A DNA stretch of 64,000 bases from Dehalococcoidia bacterium (GTDB lineage: Bacteria; Chloroflexota; Dehalococcoidia; Bin125): positions 248,001 through 312,000 of the forward strand of contig JAJDTU010000013.1 of the NCBI GenBank assembly GCA_022826965.1, read 5' to 3'. The notes under the pieces were generated by a model. It was given only the letters and a program-made list of their open reading frames with translations, had not been told where the DNA came from and ran no database searches. Within the stretch, counting starts at the first letter, position 1. Each line of letters opens with the position of its first letter. Shown piece after piece: positions 8,526 through 17,450 of this stretch. A program made the translations under genes and the position numbers.

Positions 8526-9473
8526 ATGACCATGCGGATGACGTTCGGAGCGCAGATTCCCGGGAACTCGACGGACTTTTCCCTGATGCGCGATGTGGCG
8601 CAGACGATGGACGCGACGCGCTGGTCGTCGGCGTGGACGTATGACCACTTCGTGCCGCCGCTGGTCTTCATGGACGAGACGCAGGACTCGCTCGAAGGCT
8701 GGATGACGCTGGCCGCGCTCGGCGAGGCGACGACCAACCTGATGCTGGGCACGCTGGTGTCGGGCGTGACGTATCGCAATCCCGGGCTGTTGGCGAAGAT
8801 GACGGCCACGATGGATCACAACACCGGCGGACGGGCCATCCTCGGCCTCGGCGCGGCCTGGCATGAGCGCGAGCACGCTGCCTACGGCTGGGATTTCCCC
8901 GAGCTGAAGGAACGCTCGGACCGCCTCGAAGAGGCGACTGCGCTGATCCGCGCGCTGTTCCGCGGCGACGGTCCGGTCCAGTTCGAGGGCAAGTACTACC
9001 GGCTCGATCACGCCCCGTTCGCGCCTCGCGTGCACCCCGATCATCCGGGCGGCGCGATCGAGATCATGATTGGCGGTAACGGCGCCCGCCGAACCCTGCG
9101 CACGCTGGCCCGCTACGGGGACATCTGCAACATCCGCGGCACGCCGGAGGAAGTCGCGCAGATGATCGGCGTGATTCGCGGCCATTGCGAGGACGCGGGG
9201 CGCGATCCGTCGGAGATCACGCTGACCACAGTGATGCGACCGGCGCTCGTCGACGAGCAGCACAAGATCGACCGCCTGCGGCAGGTCCACGGCGAGGGCA
9301 TGTCGGACGAGCAGCGAACCCGACTGCCGATCGGCCCGGCCGAGCACCTGATCGGCCTGTTCAAGGAGTACGAGGCGATCGGCATCACGGGGTTCGTCTT
9401 CGAGTCGATCCCAAACAATCCGCGTCTCTACGAGCAGTTCGACGAGCTGGTGCTGAGCGCCTTCGACGACTGA
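8526..9473 (+). CDS. Luciferase-like (LLM class) F420/flavin-dependent oxidoreductase, tandem copy A
   Basis: A 315-residue TIM-barrel oxidoreductase of the bacterial luciferase superfamily. Typical segments are FGAQIPG at the first strand, WTYDHF near 41-46, LGTLVSGVTYRNPG, GRAILGLGAAWHEREH and the late IMIGGNGARRTLR. Family members use reduced F420 or FMN to oxidise or reduce alcohols, lactones or xenobiotics. The start at 8526 has AGGAG upstream; longer in-frame extension is not homologous. It is a tandem duplicate of the next gene, differing mainly in surface positions. Confidence 0.9.
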   Translation: MTMRMTFGAQIPGNSTDFSLMRDVAQTMDATRWSSAWTYDHFVPPLVFMDETQDSLEGWMTLAALGEATTNLMLGTLVSGVTYRNPGLLAKMTATMDHNTGGRAILGLGAAWHEREHAAYGWDFPELKERSDRLEEATALIRALFRGDGPVQFEGKYYRLDHAPFAPRVHPDHPGGAIEIMIGGNGARRTLRTLARYGDICNIRGTPEEVAQMIGVIRGHCEDAGRDPSEITLTTVMRPALVDEQHKIDRLRQVHGEGMSDEQRTRLPIGPAEHLIGLFKEYEAIGITGFVFESIPNNPRLYEQFDELVLSAFDD

Positions 9474-9497
9474 TCGACAGCCCGGCGAGGATCAACG

Positions 9498-10445
9498 ATG
9501 ACCATGCGACTCACCTTCGGCGCGCAGATTCCCGGCAACCAGACCGACTTCTCGCTGATGCGCGACGTCGCCCAGACGATGGACGCCACGCGCTGGCATT
9601 CGGCCTGGACATACGACCACTTCGTCCCGCCGCTGGACTTCATGGACGAGACGGGGGACTCGCTCGAAGGCTGGATGTCGCTGGCCGCAATCGGAGAAGC
9701 GACCTCGACGCTGATGCTGGGCACGCTGGTCTCGGCCGTGACCTATCGCAGTCCGAGCCTGGTCGCCAAGATGACGGCGACGCTCGATCACAACACGGGC
9801 GGGCGGGCGATCCTCGGGCTGGGCGCCGCCGGCCACGCTCGCGAGCATGGCTTCTATGGATGGAACTTCCCCTCGATCAAGGAGCGCTCGGACCGGCTCG
9901 AAGAGGCGACCGAGCTGATCCGCGCCCTGCTCCATACCAAAGGCCGAGTCGACTACCAGGGCAAGCACTACCAACTCAACAACGCACCATTTGCCCCCCG
10001 CGCGCATCCCGACCATCCCGGCGGATTCGTCCAGATCATGGTCGGCGGCAACGGCGAGCGCCGCACCCTGCGCACCCTGGCCCGTCACGGCGACATCTGC
10101 AACATCCGCGGCACGCCGGAAGAGGTCTCAAGGCTGATCGATGTCATCCACCGGCACTGCGCTGAAGCCGGCCGTGACCCGTCGGAGATCACCCTGACGA
10201 CCGTGATGCGTCCCGCGCTGGTCTACGAGCAGCACAAGATCGACCGCCTGCGCCAGATCCACGGCGAAGGCATGCCAGAAGAGGAAGTACAACATCTCCC
10301 GATTGGCCCGGCGGAACACTTGATTAGTGTGTTCGAACAGTACGAGGCGGTCGGCATCCAGGGCTTCGTCTTCGAGTCGATTCCCAACAACCCGCGGCTC
10401 TACGAACAGTTCGACGAACTGGTGCTCAGCGCGTTCGACAACTAG
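9498..10445 (+). CDS. Luciferase-like (LLM class) F420/flavin-dependent oxidoreductase, tandem copy B
   Basis: A 315-residue sister of the preceding gene, 24 bp downstream of it, with exactly the same length and roughly four fifths identical residues by eye. It begins MTMRLTFGAQIPGN and ends FDELVLSAFDN, matching copy A along the full length. Local differences (HSAWTYDHF for SSAWTYDHF, AAGHAREHGFYG for AAWHEREHAAYG, HTKGRVDYQ for RGDGPVQFE) cluster near the substrate side, so the copies may differ in substrate. The upstream GGCGAGGATCAACG serves as ribosome site. Probably co-transcribed with copy A. Confidence 0.9.
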   Translation: MTMRLTFGAQIPGNQTDFSLMRDVAQTMDATRWHSAWTYDHFVPPLDFMDETGDSLEGWMSLAAIGEATSTLMLGTLVSAVTYRSPSLVAKMTATLDHNTGGRAILGLGAAGHAREHGFYGWNFPSIKERSDRLEEATELIRALLHTKGRVDYQGKHYQLNNAPFAPRAHPDHPGGFVQIMVGGNGERRTLRTLARHGDICNIRGTPEEVSRLIDVIHRHCAEAGRDPSEITLTTVMRPALVYEQHKIDRLRQIHGEGMPEEEVQHLPIGPAEHLISVFEQYEAVGIQGFVFESIPNNPRLYEQFDELVLSAFDN

Positions 10446-10539
10446 GCGGGTTCCAGGGAGTTCGTCGCCCTCATTACATTTCAGTGAGGCGCAGGATTCT
10501 CATTCGAGAGCCTGTCGGGACGGCGCTGTCTTTGATCGA

Positions 10540-10545
10540 TAACCT
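10540..10545 (+). promoter_or_regulatory. putative -10 box (TAACCT) of the binding-protein array
   Basis: TAACCT, 61 bp before the start of the double binding protein, in the 161-bp gap after the oxidoreductase pair. It is the best match to the TANNCT pattern in this gap; no clear -35. Confidence 0.3.
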
Positions 10546-10606
10546 GCCGTCAACAACTTTGCGCCGTCAGATTTTGATCAGATTGAGCCAGCAGAGAGGT
10601 CAGCTC

Positions 10607-13171
10607 ATGAACATATCGCGCTTGAGAATCCTCGCTGTCGGATTGCTTGTCGCATTGGCATTCGGCTTGCTTGCCGCCTGCGGCGACGACGAGCAGCAGC
10701 GACAGCAGCAGCAACAGGCCGCGGCCGACCAGCAACAGGACGAGCAGCAGAGCACCGCTGCCGCTCCGGCCCGGCAGCAACAGGATCAGCAAGAACAAGC
10801 CGCCGCGCCGACTGTCGCCGACGAGCCGCTGAAGATTGGCTTCCTGGCCGACTTCTCCGGTCCGTTGGCCGAGTTCGGTCCGGCGATTCAGACCGGTGTC
10901 GAACTGGCGATCAAGCATCTCAACGACGCCGGCGGCGTCCTGGGACATCCGGTGGAGCTGGTTGTCGGAGACACCGGACTCGACCCGACCCAGGCGACGG
11001 AAGAGGCTCGACGCCTGATCGAGGTGGAGGGCGTGCACGCGATAGTCGGTCCGCTCGCTTCCTCGATCACGCTGGCCGTCGCCGAGTCTGTCGCAACACA
11101 AGCTGGGGTACCGGTGATTTCGCCGTCCGCGACCTCGCCACAACTGACCATCGCCGAGGACAGCGACTTCCTCTTCCGCAGCACGACGTCCGATGCGGCT
11201 CAGGGGCCGGTGCTGGCGCAGCTCGCCGCGAGCCAGGGTCTGAGCAATGTCGGCGTCCTCTTTCTCAACGATCCGTACGGTCAGGGACTGGCCGACTCAT
11301 TCTTCGACGCCTGGGGCGGCGACGTGCTGATGATCTCGATTGAGGACGGCCAACCGTCCTACCTCTCCGAGCTGCAGCAGCTCGCCGGCGAAGGTGCGCA
11401 GGCGCTGATCGCGATCGCCTTCCCGCAGCAGGCCGAGGTCTTCCTGCGTGAAGCTCTTGAGCAGGGGTTGTTCGACCACTTCCTCTTCGTCGACGGCACC
11501 AAGAGCCAGGACCTGATCGACGCGATTGGCGGCGAGTACCTGAACGGCATGCAGGGGACGGCGCCGGCGGCGGGCCCCGAGTCCGACTCGCTGCGGGCCT
11601 TCAACGAGGCCTACGTGGCGGAGTACGGCGAGCTTTCGCCGTTGCCGTTTATCCGCGAGGCATACGACGCGGCGATCGCGATTGGTCTGGCCGCGGAGGT
11701 GGCCGGATCGACCGACTCCGGGGCGATCCGGAACAGCTTACGCGCGGCGGCGGCGCCTCCGGGCGAGAGCGTCTCGGCCGGTGCGGATGGGATTGCTCAA
11801 GCGCTCGATGCGATTCGCAGCGGCAACGAGATCGATTACGCCGGGGCGGCGACCTCGCTCGACTGGGACGCCAACGGCGATGTGACCTCGGGCTACATCG
11901 GCGTGTGGCAGTTCGCGGACGGCACGATCGAAGAAGTCAGCGTGACCGCATTCGACCTTAGCGGCGGCCCGATCGTGGCGACGCCCAGCCCGTCCGACGA
12001 CGACGAAGAAATGATGATCTCGGACGAGCCGCTCAAGATTGGTTTGTTGGCCGACTTCTCCGGCCCGCTGGCCGAGTTCGGGCCGTCGATCCAGACGGGC
12101 GTCGAACTGGCGATCAAGCATCTCAACGATGGCGGCGGAGTGCTGGGCCATCAAGTGCAGCTCGTCACTGGAGATACCGCGCTCGATCCCACCCAGGCGA
12201 CCGAAGAGACCCGGCGTCTGATCGAGGTCGAGGGCGTCCACGCCATCGTCGGCCCGCTGGCGTCGTCAATCACGTTGGCCGTCGTCGAATCGGTGGCCGC
12301 AGACGCGGGCGTTCTCGTCATATCGCCCTCGGCGACATCGCCGCAGCTGACGATCGCCGAGGACAACGACTTCCTCTTCCGCAGCACCGTTTCCGATGCG
12401 GCGCAGGGCCCCGTCCTGGCGCAGCTCGCAGCCGACGAGGGCTACACCAATGTCGGCGTGATCTTCCTCAACGACCCCTACGGTCAGGGATTGGCCGAGG
12501 CGTTCGACGACGCCTGGGGCGGCGAGGCCAACATCGTCTCAATCGAACCGCGACAGGCAACGTACCTTGCCGAGCTACAGCAGGCTGCCGACAACGACGC
12601 CGAAGTGCTGATCGTGATCGCCTTCCCGCAGGAGGCCGAGATCTTCATCCGTGAGGCGCTGGAGCAGGGGCTGTTCGACGAGTTCCTCTTCGTCGACGGC
12701 AGCAAGAGCCAGGATCTGGTTGATGCCATCGGCGGCGAGTACCTCGAAGGCATGAAGGGCACGGCGCCGGCACCGGGACCGGAGTCGCCTGCATTGCTGC
12801 TGTTCAACCAGTCCTACATCGCGGAGTACGGCGAGTTGTCGCCGTTGCCGTTCGTCGCCGAGGCGTACGACGCGGCGGTGGCGATTGGTGTCGCGGCGCA
12901 GGCGGCGGGCTCGCTCGAGCCGGCGGCGATCCGCGACAGTCTCCGATCCGTGGCCGGACCGCCGGGTGATCTGTACGCGATCGGCGGGGAAGGTGTCGGC
13001 GCGGCGCTGGCGGCCGTCGCCGAGGGCTATGGAGTCGATCTCGAAGGTGTGGCGACCACTCTCAACTGGGACGAGAACGGGGACATCACGTCCGGCTACA
13101 TCGGCGTCTGGGCCTACCAGGGCGGCGAGATCGTCGAGATCAGTGTGACCGCCTTCGATCTGGACGAATAG
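10607..13171 (+). CDS. Fused double substrate-binding lipoprotein of a branched-chain amino acid type ABC transporter
   Basis: An 854-residue lipoprotein carrying two complete type I periplasmic-binding domains in one chain. Residues 1-24 are a signal peptide ending LLAAC with the lipid-bearing Cys25; 26-70 is a glutamine-rich linker; unit 1 spans 72-451 and unit 2 spans 473-852, each 380 residues, joined by a short acidic linker (SPSDDDEEMM). Both units keep DEPLKIG, FSGPLAEFGP, GPLASSITLAV, ISPSATSPQLT, FLNDPYGQGL and SGYIGVW. Usual LivJ/LivK-type proteins hold one such domain (about 380-440 residues). It heads an array of four binding-protein genes. The ligand is probably an amino acid, amide or small organic acid. 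AGAGAGG precedes the ATG. Confidence 0.93.
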   Translation: MNISRLRILAVGLLVALAFGLLAACGDDEQQRQQQQQAAADQQQDEQQSTAAAPARQQQDQQEQAAAPTVADEPLKIGFLADFSGPLAEFGPAIQTGVELAIKHLNDAGGVLGHPVELVVGDTGLDPTQATEEARRLIEVEGVHAIVGPLASSITLAVAESVATQAGVPVISPSATSPQLTIAEDSDFLFRSTTSDAAQGPVLAQLAASQGLSNVGVLFLNDPYGQGLADSFFDAWGGDVLMISIEDGQPSYLSELQQLAGEGAQALIAIAFPQQAEVFLREALEQGLFDHFLFVDGTKSQDLIDAIGGEYLNGMQGTAPAAGPESDSLRAFNEAYVAEYGELSPLPFIREAYDAAIAIGLAAEVAGSTDSGAIRNSLRAAAAPPGESVSAGADGIAQALDAIRSGNEIDYAGAATSLDWDANGDVTSGYIGVWQFADGTIEEVSVTAFDLSGGPIVATPSPSDDDEEMMISDEPLKIGLLADFSGPLAEFGPSIQTGVELAIKHLNDGGGVLGHQVQLVTGDTALDPTQATEETRRLIEVEGVHAIVGPLASSITLAVVESVAADAGVLVISPSATSPQLTIAEDNDFLFRSTVSDAAQGPVLAQLAADEGYTNVGVIFLNDPYGQGLAEAFDDAWGGEANIVSIEPRQATYLAELQQAADNDAEVLIVIAFPQEAEIFIREALEQGLFDEFLFVDGSKSQDLVDAIGGEYLEGMKGTAPAPGPESPALLLFNQSYIAEYGELSPLPFVAEAYDAAVAIGVAAQAAGSLEPAAIRDSLRSVAGPPGDLYAIGGEGVGAALAAVAEGYGVDLEGVATTLNWDENGDITSGYIGVWAYQGGEIVEISVTAFDLDE
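10820..11959 (+). repeat. Internal duplication, binding domain unit 1
   Basis: Codons 72-451 of the double binding protein. Matches 12023-13165 along the whole length at protein level, about three quarters identical by eye, strongest over the first 120 codons. Confidence 0.9.
12023..13165 (+). repeat. Internal duplication, binding domain unit 2
   Basis: Second copy of the 380-codon binding domain. It starts with the same DEPLKIG and ends with VTAFDL like unit 1; the signal peptide between the copies has been replaced by an acidic linker. Confidence 0.9.
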
Positions 13172-13260
13172 GATCGATACCGACAGCTCGTTGAGCCCGA
13201 GCGCAGCAACTGAAGCCCTGCGCTCGGGCGAGACCGAACCAATGACGGAGAGCCGAAGTC

Positions 13261-14577
13261 GTGGCGAGCGACCGGCCCACTAGCCGACCGTCAGGTTGGT
13301 TTCGTCTCCCTTGTATTTGCATAATGACCGGCGTTTCCCTCCTGGTCGGGGTTGCCTGCGGAGGCGATTCCGAGCAAGCGGAGCAGGGCAGCGCGGCGGC
13401 TGAGGCGTCGGCATCGACCGAGCTGCCGACGGATCCGCTCAAGATCGGTCTCTTGCTCGATTTCTCCGGGCCGCTAGCTGAGTACGGCCCGGAGCTGCAA
13501 CGGGGGTTCGAGCTCGCGATCAAGCACATCAACGAAGCGGGCGGAGTCTGGGGCATGCCGGTCGAAGGCGCCGTCGGCGATACCGCGCTCGACCCGACGA
13601 CCGCGGTCGAAGAGGCTCGGCGACTGATCGAGATCGAGCATGTCCACGGGATCATCGGGCCGATGTCGAGCGCCATGGCCCTGGCGGTGACGGAATCGGT
13701 GAGCGGTCCCGGTCGGATCCCGACCATTTCGCCCGTGGCGACGTCCTCTCAGATTACCCTGGCCGATGACGATGACTTCCTCTTCCGTGTCTCGCTCGCC
13801 GATCGCGTGGAGGGCCAGCACCTGGCCGAACTGGTGGCGCGAGCGGGCCTTGAGACCGTCGGCTTGCTCTATCGCGACGACGCATTCGGTCACGGCATGG
13901 CCACGGCGTTCGAGGAGCACTTTGCGGGCAATGTGACCGCGATCGCGGTCAGTCCCGGTGCGACCAGCTTCACCGCCGAGCTTGAGCAGTCGCTCGAGTT
14001 GCGACCGCAGGCGCTCGTGCTGATCGCGTTCCCGCCCGAAACCATCCTGATCGTCCGGGAAGCGCTCGAGCTTGGTCACTACGACCGGTTCTTCTTCGGA
14101 GCTGCGGCGAGGACGCCGGGAGTGAGCGAGGCGATCGGCCCCCACCTGCTGGCGGGGATGCGGGGGACGTACGTGGCCGCCGCGCCTGCGAATCCATCGT
14201 CCGACGCCTGGATGGAGGCGTACCTCGAGGAGTACGGCGATCCCCCAGGCCTCCCGTATGTCAAAGAAGCCTATGACGCGACCATTGCGTTTGCGCTTGC
14301 GGCCGAGGCAGCCCGCTCGGCTGAGGGCGGAGCAATTCGGGACCAGTTACGGCGGATCGGCTCCGCGCCGGGAACCGTGGTGATCGCGCATCCCGACAGC
14401 CTGTCCGAGGGCCTGAAGGCGCTTGCCGGAGGCGGCGACATCGACTACCAGGGCGCGGCCGGCACCCTCGATTGGGATGAGCATGGCGACATCACCCGTG
14501 GCTACATCGGGATCTGGGAGTTCGCAGAAGATGGCTCCATCACGGACGTGGAGTTGATCGAGTTCGTCGCCGATTGA
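13261..14577 (+). CDS. Substrate-binding lipoprotein of branched-chain amino acid type ABC transporter (array member 2)
   Basis: A 438-residue type I binding protein. The GTG start has GGAGAG upstream. A hydrophobic stretch precedes a cysteine at about residue 33 (VGVAC, an imperfect lipobox), and a short in-frame ATG at 13324 is an alternative start with a poorer signal. Binding-domain landmarks are DPLKIGLLLDFSGPLAEYGP, GPMSSAMALAV, ISPVATSSQ, LLYRDDAFGHG, YVKEAYDATIAF and RGYIGIW. The pocket loop GPMSSA differs from GPLASS in the double protein, so it may bind a different ligand. It lies 89 bp after the first gene and 55 bp before the next. Confidence 0.9.
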   Translation: MASDRPTSRPSGWFRLPCICIMTGVSLLVGVACGGDSEQAEQGSAAAEASASTELPTDPLKIGLLLDFSGPLAEYGPELQRGFELAIKHINEAGGVWGMPVEGAVGDTALDPTTAVEEARRLIEIEHVHGIIGPMSSAMALAVTESVSGPGRIPTISPVATSSQITLADDDDFLFRVSLADRVEGQHLAELVARAGLETVGLLYRDDAFGHGMATAFEEHFAGNVTAIAVSPGATSFTAELEQSLELRPQALVLIAFPPETILIVREALELGHYDRFFFGAAARTPGVSEAIGPHLLAGMRGTYVAAAPANPSSDAWMEAYLEEYGDPPGLPYVKEAYDATIAFALAAEAARSAEGGAIRDQLRRIGSAPGTVVIAHPDSLSEGLKALAGGGDIDYQGAAGTLDWDEHGDITRGYIGIWEFAEDGSITDVELIEFVAD

Positions 14578-14632
14578 GAGACTTGGATAAGCTCTCAAGC
14601 AATCAGGTTTATCAATCGATCGAGGCATCCGA

Positions 14633-15964
14633 ATGCAGCGCCTCTTGCTTCCAGTCGTGCTGGCCCTGGTTTTCGCTCTCGCCGCGTGCGGCGGAGGCGA
14701 CGACTCACAGCCGCAGCCAGCAGCCCGCAGTCAAGCGCAGGATGACGTCCAACAGCAACAACGGTCGGTCGAGCAACAAGCGCAATCGGCCGAGCAATCG
14801 GAGACGCCGGGGCCGCTCAAGATCGCCTTCCTCGGCGACCTTTCCGGAGGTCTGGCCGAGATCGGCGTCGAGATGCGCGAGGGATTCCTGCTCGCGATCA
14901 AGCACATCAACGCGGCCGGCGGCGTGTTCGGTCAGCCGGTCGAGTTCCTGATTGGCGACACGAACACCGATCCGACCATCGCCGTCGAGGAGGCGCGTCG
15001 GATGATCGAGATCGAGGGCGCCCACGTGATTGTCGGGGCGCATTCGAGTACCAACTCGCTGGCGGTGGCCGAGAGTATCACCGGCCCGGCCGGGATTCCT
15101 CAGATCTCTCCGGCGTCCTCCTCGCCGCAACTTGCCGTGGCCGCCGACAACGACTTCCTCTTCCGCGCCACGCTCAACGACAGGGTGCAGGGACCGGCGC
15201 TGGCGCAGCTTGTCAACGAGCAGGGCTACTCCAACGTCGGGCTGATCTACCGCGACGACGCCTGGGGGCAGGGCATCGCCGATTCCTTTGCCGAAGCGTT
15301 CGTCGAGACCTGGGGCGGACAGGTGGTCAAGGTCGCCGTGGCGCCGCAACAGACCAGCTATCTCAGCGAGATCCAGCAATCGCTGCAGAACCAGCCGGAG
15401 GCGCTGGTCATGCTCGCGTACGTGCCAGAGGGAACCATCATTCTGCGCGAATCGATCGAGAACGGCCTCTACGACCGCTTCGTCTTTGGTCCGACCAGCC
15501 GCAATCCGGGCTTGATCAACGCGATTGGCGGGCAGCACCTGGGCAACATGCACGGCACGGCGCCGGGCACGGCGCCGGGGACGGAATCGGCGTTGCTCTG
15601 GGAATCGGCATTCATCGACGAGTACGAGCGTCCCTACGGCTTCCCGTACACGAAGCAGGCCTACGATGCGACGATCGCCTTCGCACTCGCGGCCGAAGCG
15701 GCCGGATCGACCGACGGAGCGGCGATCCGCGATCAGCTGCGGCGGATCGGCGGGGCTCCGGGCAAGGTCGTGTTGGCTGATATCGGGAGCATTCGCGACG
15801 GACTGCAAGCGGCCCGGAATGGCGAGGACCTCGACTACGAGGGCGCGGCGCAATCGCTGGAGTGGGACGAGAACGGCGACCTCGCGCGCGGCTTCGTGGG
15901 CATCTGGCGCTTCACGGTCGAAGGCGCGATCGAAGACACCGGCGTGATTCCCTACGGGGAGTAA
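14633..15964 (+). CDS. Substrate-binding lipoprotein of branched-chain amino acid type ABC transporter (array member 3)
   Basis: A 443-residue lipoprotein: hydrophobic signal, lipobox ALAAC with Cys19, then a glutamine-rich linker (about 24-60) like that of the double protein. The binding domain starts GPLKIAFLGDLSGG. Ligand loops read GAHSSTNSLAV and ISPASSSPQ, again unlike the other members. LIYRDDAWGQG, YTKQAYDATIAF and RGFVGIW complete the fold. It is closest to array member 2 in the second half (DQLRRIGGAPG and DQLRRIGSAPG). Substrate unknown. Confidence 0.9.
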   Translation: MQRLLLPVVLALVFALAACGGGDDSQPQPAARSQAQDDVQQQQRSVEQQAQSAEQSETPGPLKIAFLGDLSGGLAEIGVEMREGFLLAIKHINAAGGVFGQPVEFLIGDTNTDPTIAVEEARRMIEIEGAHVIVGAHSSTNSLAVAESITGPAGIPQISPASSSPQLAVAADNDFLFRATLNDRVQGPALAQLVNEQGYSNVGLIYRDDAWGQGIADSFAEAFVETWGGQVVKVAVAPQQTSYLSEIQQSLQNQPEALVMLAYVPEGTIILRESIENGLYDRFVFGPTSRNPGLINAIGGQHLGNMHGTAPGTAPGTESALLWESAFIDEYERPYGFPYTKQAYDATIAFALAAEAAGSTDGAAIRDQLRRIGGAPGKVVLADIGSIRDGLQAARNGEDLDYEGAAQSLEWDENGDLARGFVGIWRFTVEGAIEDTGVIPYGE

Positions 15965-16000
15965 CCGACGGACATCGACTCAATCTGATCGGATGCCGGA

Positions 16001-17446
16001 ATGTACCTATCCAGCCCTCTCACGCGCTTCATCGTCGCTGCAGTGGTGCTTGCTGTCATCGGAGTCGGCGCCTGGCGCATCAACGCGATTGGGGGCGGAG
16101 ACCAGGTCGACAAAGAGGTGCGGGTAGCAATCCGCCCGCTGGCCGACGGCCGTACCGAGGTCGCGGTGCAACAACGCCATGCCGACCGTGATGCGGACGG
16201 TTGGAGCAAACGCCTGACGCCCAACGCCCGCTTCTTGCCTCCCGACGCGGAGCCCGGTCGTTGGCTGGTGAGTTCTCCCGTCTCGCTGGCTGGGGATGAT
16301 AGCGAGACCGAGCCGCTCAAAATCGCCCTGATTCAGACCGTGGGCGGTACCGGTCACGAGCGCCGCAACTCGTTCAAGCTGGCGATCGAGCACATCAACG
16401 CGGCCGGCGGCGTCCTGGGACGGCCCGTCATCGGCGTGATCGCGGACATCAATTTTGACCGCGACTTTTGCGTCGCCGTCGCCCGCCGCCTTGTCGAGGA
16501 GGAAGGCGTGCATGCCTTTGTCGGGCCCAACACCAGTTCCGCCTCGCTCGCTGTAATCGAGAACGTCATCGAGCCCCTCGGCGTTCCCGCGATCAGCCCG
16601 TCGGCCACGGCCCCCGCGCTCACCCACGCGCGCGACCGCGATTTCTTCTTCCGCGCCGTACCGTCGGACAGCGTGCAGGGAACCGTACTCGCGCAGCTCG
16701 CCGAGGAGCGCGGTCACGACAACGCGGGCGTGATCTTCCGCGACGATGCCTGGGGCCGGGGCCTGGCCGAAACCTTCCAGTCCGCCTGGGTCGGCGAGAT
16801 CAGCGCCGCCGGACTCGCCTCCGAAGCTGAATCCTGCGCCGACGAACTGCGACTCGCTGCTTCTAACGGCGCGGACGCATTGATCGTGCTGGTGTTCGCC
16901 ACCGAGGCCGTGCTCTGCATTGAGCAGGCGCTCGAACTCGACCTGTTCGACCGCTTCATCCTCAGCGACGGCGCGCAGAGTCTGAGCCTGGGCGCCAGCT
17001 TCGACGCCGACACGCTCGCCCGGATGATCGGTGTCGCCTCAACCAGCGGACCGGCCAGCGACTCCTCGCGCTTCTGGGAGCGGGAGTACGCCGCGGTCTG
17101 GGGCGAAACGCCGTCGAGTTCGCTCGCCTACATCCGCGCCGTCTACGACGCCGCAGTCTCCCTGGCGCTGGCCTCGCAGATTGCTGAATCCACCGATGGT
17201 TCCGCCATCCGCGATGCGCTCCGCGGCGTCGCCGACGGCGAAGGATCCACCTACAGCGCGGGCCAGCTCGCTCATGCGATGCGCGCGATCGCGAACGGCC
17301 ACGCGATCGATTACGCGGGGGTCGAGAGTTCGCTCGCCTGGGACGCGAACGGCGATATCACCAAGTTCCAGATCGGCATCTGGCAGTTCACCTTCGACGG
17401 CCAGATCGAGATCGTACGCACCATTCCCTACGACCTGAGCGAGTAG
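16001..17446 (+). CDS. Membrane-anchored binding protein with extra N-terminal module (array member 4)
   Basis: A 481-residue divergent member. Instead of a lipobox it has an N-terminal transmembrane segment (about 9-25) with no cysteine, followed by a small extra region at about 42-100 with GRTEVAVQQR, LTPNARFLPP and GRWLVSSPV, and then the binding domain from about 105 (EPLKIALIQTVGG). The normal FSGPLAE segment is replaced by QTVGGTGHER. Pocket loops are GPNTSSASLAV and ISPSATAPA. C-terminal landmarks DANGDIT and IGIWQF remain. The stop lies 4 bp from the convergent livM stop. It is a likely binding protein but could be a sensor. Confidence 0.85.
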   Translation: MYLSSPLTRFIVAAVVLAVIGVGAWRINAIGGGDQVDKEVRVAIRPLADGRTEVAVQQRHADRDADGWSKRLTPNARFLPPDAEPGRWLVSSPVSLAGDDSETEPLKIALIQTVGGTGHERRNSFKLAIEHINAAGGVLGRPVIGVIADINFDRDFCVAVARRLVEEEGVHAFVGPNTSSASLAVIENVIEPLGVPAISPSATAPALTHARDRDFFFRAVPSDSVQGTVLAQLAEERGHDNAGVIFRDDAWGRGLAETFQSAWVGEISAAGLASEAESCADELRLAASNGADALIVLVFATEAVLCIEQALELDLFDRFILSDGAQSLSLGASFDADTLARMIGVASTSGPASDSSRFWEREYAAVWGETPSSSLAYIRAVYDAAVSLALASQIAESTDGSAIRDALRGVADGEGSTYSAGQLAHAMRAIANGHAIDYAGVESSLAWDANGDITKFQIGIWQFTFDGQIEIVRTIPYDLSE

Positions 17447-17450
17447 CGGC

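Noticed and set aside
10689-10800. CAG/CAA-rich tract in the double binding protein as a phase-variable repeat
   Set aside because: Codons are mixed and irregular; it encodes a glutamine-rich linker also present in array member 3.
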